Shown here piece after piece: positions 5,444 through 11,597 of a DNA stretch of 12,103 nucleotides. Where the stretch lies: positions 1 to 12,103 of the forward strand of contig CAZQEN010000238.1 of NCBI GenBank assembly GCA_964591605.1. The letters are read 5' to 3'. How positions within the stretch are numbered: the stretch's first letter is position 1; each line of letters begins with the position of its first letter. Under the pieces are notes generated by a model that was not told the DNA's origin, ran no database searches, and worked only from the letters and a program-made list of their open reading frames with translations. The DNA is from CAYLLT01 sp964591605. Lineage in GTDB: Bacteria > Planctomycetota > Phycisphaerae > UBA1845 > PWPN01. The position numbers and the translations under genes are program-made.

Positions 5444-7144
5444 TCATAAACCGTATTCTCTCCACCGCCGCGTGACTTTTTCGACGATCTCCGGCGACAT
5501 CGTCAGCTCCTGCGGCCAGCGGCGGATGGTGCCTTCGCCGGGGATCTTGCGGGTGGCGTCGATGCCCATCTTCGAGCCGGCGCCCTCGAAGGGGGCCGCG
5601 TGGTCGAGGATGTCGAGCGGGCCGTCGACGATGGCGATGTCGCGCCGCGGGTCGACGTGCGCCCCCACGGCGAAAAACACCTCCTGCTCGCTGTGCACGT
5701 CCACCGACTCGTCCACGACGATGATGAACTTGGAGAGCGACATCTGCCCGGCGCCCCAGATCGCGTGCATCACGCGCCGGGCCTGGTACGGGTATTCCTT
5801 TCTGATCTTGAGAAACACGAAGTTGTGGAACGCCCCGAATCGCGGCAGGTCGTAGTCGATCACATCCGGCACGATCATCTTGAGCAGCGGCAGGAAGATC
5901 CGTTCGGTCGCCTTGCCCAGGTAGTAATCCTCCATCGGCGGCTTGCCGACGATCGTCGCCGGGTAGACCGGACTGCGCCGGTGCGTGATGGCCGTCACGC
6001 GGTACACGGGGTACTCGCTCGAAAGCGAGTAAAAACCGGTGTGATCGCCGAACGGCCCTTCGATGAACTTCTCCTTCGGGTCGACCCAGCCTTCGATGAC
6101 GATCTCGGCGTTGGCCGGAACCTCCATCGGGATCGTCTTGCAGGGCACCAGCTCGATGCCCGTCCCGTTGAGGAACCCCGCGAACAGCAGCTCGCTCACC
6201 GATGGCGGCAGCGGACACGTCGCGCTGTACGGCAGCACCGACTCGCCCCCGAACGCGATCGCCAGCGGCATCGGCTCGCCGCGGGCGGCGTACTTGCGGA
6301 AATGCCGCGCCCCGTCATGGTGCATGTGCCAGTGCACCGCCGCGATCCGCGGCCCGAAAAGCTGCACCCGATACATGCCGACGTTCCGGTCGCTCGTCTC
6401 GGGGTCCTTCGTGAACACCTCGGGCAGGGTGATATAGCGACCGGTGCGCGTCGCATTGTCGATTTCCGATTTCCGATTTCCGATTTCCGATTGCGGGGCG
6501 ACCCGCGACCCCTGCATTTCAATCGGCAATCGGCAATCGGCAATTCGCAATCCCTCCACTTCCCCTCTCGTCACCGAGCCGAGCGTTCCCTCGATCGCCC
6601 GAAACCACTCCGGCGCAGGATGCCCCGGCTCGCTCGCCAGGTCCCCGTCGTGCGGCCAGCACTGCAACACCGGCAGCGAAAACAGATCCGCGTCGTCGGT
6701 GTGCACCTCCTCCTGACAGATCCCGCGCTTGACGACCTTCGGAGAATAGCCGGCCATCTTCGCCAGCTCGGGCAGTTTTTTGAGCTTCTCGAGCAGCGTT
6801 GCCGGAATCTCCGGCTTGACGAGCTGCTGCACGCGGGCCGCCAGCTCCTCGAAATCGTCCGTCCCCAGCGCAAGCTTCACGCGGGCGTAGCTCCCGAACG
6901 TGTTGATCGCCACCGGCATCGACGAGCCCTTGACGTTCTCGAACAGCAGGGCCCGCCCGCCCTGGTGGCCGTGAACCGGGTCCGTTCTCGGCGCCCCCGC
7001 TGCCCCCTCGGGCGAGAGCGATTTCATCATCCGGTCGGCAATCTCGGTGATCTCCAGTACCGGATCGACCTCGACCCTCACGCGCCGCAACTGATCGCGT
7101 TTCTCGAGCTCGGTAATGAACGACTGCAGGTCAGGAAAAGGCAT
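5444..7144 (-). CDS. ubiD: UbiD-family decarboxylase, probably of menaquinone synthesis, with repeat insertion
   Basis: This is a prenylated-FMN-dependent decarboxylase of 566 residues, against about 490-500 for E. coli UbiD. Family segments run in order: LRRVRVEVDPVLEITEIADR, GGRALLFENVKGSSMPVAIN, LPVLQCWPHDGD, RNVGMYRVQLFGPR, VPANAEIVIEGWV, EGPFGDHTGFYS, FVIFLKI-like KFIIVVDE, and GSKMGIDATRKIPGEG. The Arg of the GMYR segment and the Glu residues of the AEIVIEG region correspond to the conserved catalytic/prFMN set. Futalosine genes nearby suggest the MqnL role (decarboxylation of the prenylated naphthoate), but family members also act in ubiquinone or aromatic-acid metabolism. ATG 7144 is preceded by AGGAG nine bases upstream. 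Residues about 199-232 are encoded by a heptamer palindrome just before GRYITLP. No ubiX-like partner is in the window. Confidence 0.93.
   Translation of the reverse strand: MPFPDLQSFITELEKRDQLRRVRVEVDPVLEITEIADRMMKSLSPEGAAGAPRTDPVHGHQGGRALLFENVKGSSMPVAINTFGSYARVKLALGTDDFEELAARVQQLVKPEIPATLLEKLKKLPELAKMAGYSPKVVKRGICQEEVHTDDADLFSLPVLQCWPHDGDLASEPGHPAPEWFRAIEGTLGSVTRGEVEGLRIADCRLPIEMQGSRVAPQSEIGNRKSEIDNATRTGRYITLPEVFTKDPETSDRNVGMYRVQLFGPRIAAVHWHMHHDGARHFRKYAARGEPMPLAIAFGGESVLPYSATCPLPPSVSELLFAGFLNGTGIELVPCKTIPMEVPANAEIVIEGWVDPKEKFIEGPFGDHTGFYSLSSEYPVYRVTAITHRRSPVYPATIVGKPPMEDYYLGKATERIFLPLLKMIVPDVIDYDLPRFGAFHNFVFLKIRKEYPYQARRVMHAIWGAGQMSLSKFIIVVDESVDVHSEQEVFFAVGAHVDPRRDIAIVDGPLDILDHAAPFEGAGSKMGIDATRKIPGEGTIRRWPQELTMSPEIVEKVTRRWREYGL
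6455..6551. repeat. Palindromic heptamer element inserted in frame in ubiD
   Basis: Plus-strand left arm: ATTGTC, four GATTTCC heptamers and GATTGCG (6455-6495). A loop of about 24 bp contains GGGCGACCCGCGACCCC. Right arm: three AATCGGC heptamers and AATTCGC (6521-6551). The arms are imperfect reverse complements. In the ubiD frame they read LRIADCRLPIEM and EIGNRKSEIDNAT. The end CGCATTGTCGATT is identical to that of the element at 2880-2997. Confidence 0.9.
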
Positions 7145-7173
7145 GAACGCTCGCTCCTGGATGACTGGAGCGG

Positions 7174-7179
7174 ATTATA
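7174..7179 (-). promoter_or_regulatory. Candidate -10 box of ubiD
   Basis: The minus strand reads TTATAATCC, with TATAAT 29 bases upstream of ATG 7144, a plausible leader length that includes the AGGAG site at 7154-7158. No clear -35 is visible in the repeat-containing sequence upstream. Confidence 0.45.
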
Positions 7180-7203
7180 AGTGTGCGTCCCCAAACCCTG
7201 TAG

Positions 7204-7225
7204 CGGCCGCCCCCCGTGGCGGCCG
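7204..7225. repeat. GC palindrome CGGCCGCC/GGCGGCCG
   Basis: This is a perfect 8-bp inverted repeat with a 6-nt loop (CCCCGT) in the spacer between ubiD and the Clp_N-CsrA gene. It has no T tract, so it is unlike a normal intrinsic terminator. It resembles dispersed GC palindromes but has only one copy in this window. Confidence 0.6.
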
Positions 7226-7302
7226 GGCACTGCCGATACGCCAGCCGGGTACCATCGCTACCCCAGCCCCGAGCGTGCTACTCGATGCACTCGGAGTGAC
7301 AC

Positions 7303-7330
7303 GTGAGAGCTGAGACGTGAGAGGTGAGGA
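7303..7330 (+). repeat. Second heptamer family, (GTGAGAS)4
   Basis: Four consecutive 7-bp units, GTGAGAG, CTGAGAC, GTGAGAG and GTGAGGA, lie in the spacer 7145-7405. The period is the same as that of the ATTGCCG family, but the sequence is unrelated. Confidence 0.65.
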
Positions 7331-7356
7331 AACGCAATCAGCACGCAGCATCGAGC

Positions 7357-7377
7357 GGTCCGCCGAAACAGCGGACC
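7357..7377. repeat. GGTCCGC hairpin related to the mqnC repeat
   Basis: GGTCCGC and GCGGACC form a 7-bp stem around a 7-nt loop (CGAAACA). The same stem, with a 3-nt loop, closes the repeat block at 1012-1032. It lies 29 bases past the stop codon of the Clp_N-CsrA gene and could act in transcript ends, but there is no T tract. Confidence 0.6.
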
Positions 7378-7405
7378 AACCGACAGGGCGCGGTTCATTG
7401 CCCAA

Positions 7406-8044
7406 CTACTGCCGGTCGTCCTTGGCTTTCTGACGGACGTCCCAGAACAAAGGAGCCTGGACACTCAGACGCACCTTGTCCCCCTCGATGGATAGGATGG
7501 TGACCTCAATGACCTCTCCAATGCGGAGAGTCTCCCCGATCCGCTGCTCGAACTCAGAGCTCTTGGCCGATGGGAGATCCGCGGTACCTCGCGGGTCAGA
7601 GGCAACCGCGCCCTGCATGTTGACGACCTCCCGGCGTACATCTTCCAGTTCCAGGCCAAGGTTCCTCAGCACCAGACCGGCCACGCCATCGTGCTCTTGA
7701 AGCAGACCCAGGAGTAGATGTTCCGTCCCCACGTATCTGCGCTCAAGCCTTCTCGATTCCTCGATGGCGCACTCGATTGCTTTCTTCGCCCGTGGTGTCT
7801 GGGGTAATCTGCCTGGGACGACGGCTTGCCTGTCGTCGCCCTTGACGAGTTTCTCCACCTCGATCCGCACCGTGCGCAGATTGACACCCAGATTCTTGAG
7901 CACACGCACCCCAACGCCCGTCGCTTCCTTGACCAGGCCGAGCAGGATGTGCTCGGTCCCGATGTACTCGTGATTGAGGCGCAGGGCTTCTTGGTTGGCG
8001 AGGGCCATGACCTTTCGGGCCCGATCGGTGAAACGTTCGAACAT
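7406..8044 (-). CDS. ClpC-type N-domain pair fused to a CsrA-like domain
   Basis: This is a soluble 212-residue protein. Residues 1-70 and about 78-145 are two Clp_N repeats closely resembling the ClpC N-domain: MFERFTDRARKVMALANQEA, IGTEHILLGLVKE, then TPRAKKAIECAIEE and VGTEHLLLGLLQE. No AAA ATPase module follows. After a linker (146-162), residues 163-212 align with CsrA: RIGETLRIGE, VTILSIEGD and KVRLSVQAP, about 16 identities over 31 residues with E. coli CsrA R7-P37 by eye. Known roles: ClpC N-domains bind adaptors or phosphoarginine-tagged substrates, and both GTEH glutamates (31 and 108) are kept; CsrA binds GGA motifs in mRNA. The combined role is inference. ATG 8044 follows an AGGAG that overlaps the upstream stop codon, so it is translationally linked to the large gene before it. 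Confidence 0.88.
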   Translation of the reverse strand: MFERFTDRARKVMALANQEALRLNHEYIGTEHILLGLVKEATGVGVRVLKNLGVNLRTVRIEVEKLVKGDDRQAVVPGRLPQTPRAKKAIECAIEESRRLERRYVGTEHLLLGLLQEHDGVAGLVLRNLGLELEDVRREVVNMQGAVASDPRGTADLPSAKSSEFEQRIGETLRIGEVIEVTILSIEGDKVRLSVQAPLFWDVRQKAKDDRQ

Positions 8045-8050
8045 GGCGTC

Positions 8051-10639
8051 TCACTCCTGGGCGGCCAGGCGCTTCTTCGTCTCCTCCACAAGCGCCTCGA
8101 CCTTCTCATAGGGCTTGACAAACTCGACATGTCCGTCGGCGAACAGGACATTCGCGCCTTCTCCGCCGTGGTTGTCTTTCGGCTCGTAGGCAACGACGTT
8201 TCGCTGATCAACGTCGCTCGTCTGCCCCGCGATCCAGACGTAGGAAATGTCCTTGTCTTCTTCCGTGTCTTCGGAGCTCGGGCAGATGAGTGTCTTGCCC
8301 GTCACGAGCTCCTTCGCCAGCATGTCTTTCAGACTCGCCGGGAACTCGTCGTCGTGCTCGTTCGCGTGCTCATACATGGCGGTGCTGATCGCCTTGAGAT
8401 TGGCCGCACAAACGGTGCGTTTTGAAAGCTCCCGGGCCCGGGCAAGCGATGGCAACAGAATGGCAACTCCCATGGCCGCGCCGGCCACGCCGGCCGCCCC
8501 GCCCGCAATCGGCACGCCGCCCCGCCCGTACCGCAGGCGCGTCCCATCTTCGAGCAACGTGGCATAACTGATCGTCGTCAGCATGTGCCGATGAAACACA
8601 TCGAAGTCCGGGATCGGCGCGAACTCAATCGAAGGCCGCGTGGCCGGCCCCGCCGATGAATCATCCCCTGCCCCCGTGAACCGCACATCGCCGGACCCCT
8701 CCTCGGCTTCGTGCTCCGCCCGCTCCGCCGACCCTGCCCCTGACCCCCGTGCCCGACTCCTCGACGCGTCCGTCTCCTCATCCTCATCGTCTTCACTTTC
8801 ATCCTCCTCCTCATCCGCTTCCTCCTGCGATTCGGACTCCTGCTGGATGGCTTTCCGAATCTCCGTGGTCATCAGGGGATAAAACAGGGCAAGCTGCGGA
8901 TAGATCACCTGAAATGACGCCCGCTCGTCGGCCAGAGTGATGGACGTGAGCGTCTCACTTTCATGCGCGGCAAGGAACTTCTGAATGTCCTCCCGCCCCA
9001 CCAGCGTCTGGGCCGGCGGCATGTCGATCTGAGACAGGAACCGGCTGCCGGCGGCGACGCTTGTGGAGACGAACAGGACGTTCTCCACGATCGCATAGCA
9101 CGGGCTGAGCGCCAACGGGGGGAACTTGACTCCGAGCCCGCTCAGGTCGAGCACCTGAAGCTCGCGCCCGCCGACCTTGCGGGCCTTGAACCTGATTGGG
9201 GCAGGAAGCAGCTTGAGCCACCCGGCAAGTTGCCGCTCGAAGGCGGCCGCGTCGCGCAACTCGAAAAGCACGCTGAGGCTCGCCCCGGCAAACTCGGGCG
9301 TCTGATAAAAGGCCACGTTCGGCCCCAGGTGACTCAGCACCTCCGCGTGGATGTCCAGTCCGGCGAGGGCCGTGATTCGCCGCTCCAGCCAGCCGGGAGA
9401 GCGATCCACAGATACAGACGCAGGTTCTTCCGGATCCGAATCGGCGTCCCGCCGCTCATCGCCATCCGGCTGTGATTCCGGGGAATCCGCATCCTCTTGC
9501 GTGTCCTGCTTCTCTGTCGCAGGTCGTTCCTGAACCGGCCAGATGCGGGCGGTGAGCTTCTCAGCGGTCGCCAGCGTCTGCCGGTAGATCGCCGACGGAT
9601 CCCACGTCATCACCGTCGCACTGAGTGGATTCGCCGGCAGCAGCCGCAGGAAATCCCTCTTCATCGGCGTGTGGCAGGCGAAATCCGAGGCCAGCGGATA
9701 CTCGCGGTCGGCCCGGGCGTACGACGCGGTGCGAAGATGGTCGCCCTCAAAACCCAGGACGGCCGCACAGTCGCGGCCGCCGATATCGCCCTGCAGGTGT
9801 CCGAGATTCGCGGAAAGCCCGGCCATGCCGATGCCAATCGCGACCAGGTAGGGGGCTTTCTCGTCCATCTCCGCCTCGAAGTCGCCCTGTTCCCGCAGAC
9901 GCTCGATGTTGTCAAGCACGCGCTCGCGGGCGACGCTCGTCTGGAGGTTCACGTAGAAAATCGACTCGATTCCCTTGAATCGTTCGACGGCGAGCGTGTG
10001 AACCGGCATGTCGGCAAAGCTTCGCTGCCCGTCCTGCTGCTGTTGGACGATCTTGCCCACGGCCGTACGGCCCACCGCAAAGATCCAGCGGTCGCGATGA
10101 CACCCCAGGTAAGCGGGCGCATCCTGCGGCTTGATGAACTCCGTCCCGGCGATCGTCTCCCGGAGCGATGGCTCGTCGTCGTCCTGATCCGCCTCGACCA
10201 GCTCGCTGAAGTCGGACCCCGCATCCGGGCCCATGTCCCAGACCACGGCGATCGAATCGGACACGGGCCAGTCCTCCGCGTCGACGTCATCCGGTTCAGC
10301 CGGAAAGACGCAAATCACGCCGGGGCGCCGCCAGAGGTTTTTCGCCGTCCGCTTCAGAAGGCCCGCAATCTTCGGGTCATCCATTTCTTCATCAAAGGAC
10401 GCCTCGAGCATGTCTCTGAGCCCCGCGAAGGGCTTCATGACGAAGCTGTTGAACTGCGGCTCGGCCCAGAGCTGCCCGAGTTGCGACCGTTGGAACGCCG
10501 GCGCGGCGGCATCCGCCCCCTCCCACGCGACCACCAGGTAGCTGTCGGGCGGCGCCCAGCGGACGAGATCCAGGGCGTCACCGGCGACTGCCGGGCAGGT
10601 CCACAGACATCCGATCAGGAGCGATCGACCCAAAGACAT
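8051..10639 (-). CDS. Large exported protein with acidic linkers and a pseudopilin-like C-terminal module
   Basis: I do not recognise a named function. From ATG 10639 the protein has 862 residues: a signal peptide (MSLGRSLLIGCLWTCPAVAG), then two related-looking alpha/beta regions (about 28-365 and 410-595) that recall DUF3352-type proteins (WAPPDSYLVVAWEG, weak). Disordered acidic linkers lie at about 375-412 and 600-655 (EEADEEEDESEDDEDEE). A Gly/Ala hydrophobic helix (about 708-733, IAGGAAGVAGAAMGVAILLP) leads into SLARARELSKRTVCAANLKAISTAMYEHAN, ending NVLFADGHVEFV. The last part matches the mature portion of planctomycete type II pseudopilins with the H-x9-DG tail, but here it is internal and lacks a prepilin peptidase site. 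GGAG eight bases before ATG 10639 supports this start over ATG 10735, which would put the signal peptide inside. The gene ends six bases before the Clp_N-CsrA start. Confidence 0.8.
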   Translation of the reverse strand: MSLGRSLLIGCLWTCPAVAGDALDLVRWAPPDSYLVVAWEGADAAAPAFQRSQLGQLWAEPQFNSFVMKPFAGLRDMLEASFDEEMDDPKIAGLLKRTAKNLWRRPGVICVFPAEPDDVDAEDWPVSDSIAVVWDMGPDAGSDFSELVEADQDDDEPSLRETIAGTEFIKPQDAPAYLGCHRDRWIFAVGRTAVGKIVQQQQDGQRSFADMPVHTLAVERFKGIESIFYVNLQTSVARERVLDNIERLREQGDFEAEMDEKAPYLVAIGIGMAGLSANLGHLQGDIGGRDCAAVLGFEGDHLRTASYARADREYPLASDFACHTPMKRDFLRLLPANPLSATVMTWDPSAIYRQTLATAEKLTARIWPVQERPATEKQDTQEDADSPESQPDGDERRDADSDPEEPASVSVDRSPGWLERRITALAGLDIHAEVLSHLGPNVAFYQTPEFAGASLSVLFELRDAAAFERQLAGWLKLLPAPIRFKARKVGGRELQVLDLSGLGVKFPPLALSPCYAIVENVLFVSTSVAAGSRFLSQIDMPPAQTLVGREDIQKFLAAHESETLTSITLADERASFQVIYPQLALFYPLMTTEIRKAIQQESESQEEADEEEDESEDDEDEETDASRSRARGSGAGSAERAEHEAEEGSGDVRFTGAGDDSSAGPATRPSIEFAPIPDFDVFHRHMLTTISYATLLEDGTRLRYGRGGVPIAGGAAGVAGAAMGVAILLPSLARARELSKRTVCAANLKAISTAMYEHANEHDDEFPASLKDMLAKELVTGKTLICPSSEDTEEDKDISYVWIAGQTSDVDQRNVVAYEPKDNHGGEGANVLFADGHVEFVKPYEKVEALVEETKKRLAAQE

Positions 10640-10705
10640 GACGGAATCTCCGGCCGCAGCGGCCTGTTCATGATACCCTGTTGTCGTCGACCAGGGAAGG
10701 TGCCC
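10640..10705. promoter_or_regulatory. Divergent intergenic region between the large exported gene and the RuvC-like gene
   Basis: These 66 bp must hold both promoters unless they lie inside genes. A TATCAT at 10670-10675 (minus strand) is a possible -10 for the exported-protein operon, with a poor -35. Ribosome sites are visible on both sides: GGAG for the minus gene and GGAAGG (10695-10700) for the plus gene. Confidence 0.35.
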
Positions 10706-11191
10706 ATGGGCGCATCCGACACAAAAGCTGGGCAATGCCGGTCACCAGTGGGCCTGCTGCTGGCCGTCGATCTCGGCCTCAAAACGGGTCTGGCCCTCTA
10801 CGGACCCGAGGGCCGGCTGGTGTGGTACCGCTCCCGTCATTTCGGAACGCGCGAGCGCCTTCGGGCGGGCGTACGCACGATCCTGCAGGAGATTCCCGGC
10901 GTGACCCACCTGGTCATCGAGGGGGGCGGGCCCATCGCCGCCATCTGGGCCGGCGCCGCCCTCCGACGCGGCATCACCGTCCGCCAGATCGCCGCCGAAA
11001 CCTGGCGCCGCGACCTGCTCACCCCGCGCCGCCAGCGCACCACGCAGGACGCCAAAACCGCCGCCATCGCCCTCGCCCGCCGCGTGATCGATCAGTCCGC
11101 CCTCCCCCACCCCAAATCCCTCCGCCACGACGCCGCCGAGGCGATTCTGATCGGACTATACGCCCTGCGTGAACTCGGCCCGACTCCATGA
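10706..11191 (+). CDS. RuvC-like (RNase H fold) nuclease, 161 aa
   Basis: The protein has the order of acidic residues expected of RuvC-type nucleases: LLAVDLGLKTGLALYG with Asp22, HLVIEGGGP with Glu72, and HDAAEAILIGLYAL with Asp142 and Glu145. The last motif parallels the DAADA helix of RuvC. A basic stretch (TWRRDLLTPRRQRTTQDAK) lies before it. At 161 residues it is about the length of RuvC, but the sequence between motifs is not typical, and no ruvA or ruvB is nearby. It could be a Holliday-junction resolvase relative or another RNase-H-fold nuclease of unknown substrate. ATG 10706 has GGAAGG five bases upstream. Confidence 0.75.
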   Translation: MGASDTKAGQCRSPVGLLLAVDLGLKTGLALYGPEGRLVWYRSRHFGTRERLRAGVRTILQEIPGVTHLVIEGGGPIAAIWAGAALRRGITVRQIAAETWRRDLLTPRRQRTTQDAKTAAIALARRVIDQSALPHPKSLRHDAAEAILIGLYALRELGPTP

Positions 11192-11201
11192 GCAAGCCCG
11201 C

Positions 11202-11328
11202 GTGGCCCATCCATCCCGATGCACATCGGGATGGGTGGGGTCCCGACGATGCGAATACGCACGACTCCCGATACGCAAAACCCCTCCCCAACAGAGCCCG
11301 AAGCGCAAGCGAGGGGTTCTCCGCGCCG
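11202..11328 (+). repeat. Composite repeat, copy 1
   Basis: It begins GTGGCCCA and contains a near-perfect palindrome with an 11-bp stem (CCATCCCGATG/CATCGGGATGG, 11211-11234). GATGCGAATACGC follows, then a block with AACCCCTC ... GAGGGGTT ends (8-bp stem) enclosing AGCCCGAAGCGCAAGC. A second copy starts 169 bp later. It starts 10 bp after the RuvC-like stop and could also serve as its transcript end. Confidence 0.85.
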
Positions 11329-11370
11329 TCCCCCCCGACCGGCCACAAGCGCCCCCCACGCCACCACCGG

Positions 11371-11490
11371 GTGGCCCAGCCATCGCGCAGCGATGGGTGG
11401 GGTTTTGATGATGCGAATACGCAAGATGCCCGAAACGCAAAACCCCTCCCCAACAGAGCCCGAAGCGCAAGCGAGGGGTTCTCCGCACCG
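11371..11490 (+). repeat. Composite repeat, copy 2
   Basis: It has the same order as copy 1: GTGGCCCA, a hairpin (here CCATCGC-GCA-GCGATGG, a 7-bp stem different in sequence from copy 1), GATGCGAATACGC, then the AACCCCTC ... GAGGGGTT block, identical in its core. The hairpin stems differ while the flanks are conserved, suggesting the stem is free to vary as long as it pairs. Confidence 0.85.
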
Positions 11491-11521
11491 CCCCCACCTC
11501 CCTCGCCGCCTCCATCCACGT

Positions 11522-11527
11522 TACAAT
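11522..11527 (+). promoter_or_regulatory. Candidate -10 box for the zinc-ribbon membrane protein
   Basis: TTACAATC upstream of ATG 11598 resembles the TATAATC boxes before mqnA and ubiD. There is no recognisable -35. A purine-rich GGGAGGAGAGG at 11558-11568 is too far from the ATG to be an ordinary ribosome site. Confidence 0.3.
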
Positions 11528-11597
11528 CTTCCCTGCGCCGCCAGCGCACCGGCCGTGTATCAGGGAGGAGAGGCAGTCAACCTCTGCACCCACTGCC

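Noticed and set aside
5600..7180. 526-residue plus-strand open frame opposite ubiD
   Set aside because: It is antisense to a well-conserved UbiD protein; the composition (Arg/His/Asp-rich) is typical of a high-GC shadow frame.
9497..11191. 564-residue plus-strand open frame ending in the RuvC-like protein
   Set aside because: The first 400 residues are antisense to the large exported gene; the RuvC-like start at 10706 has its own ribosome site.
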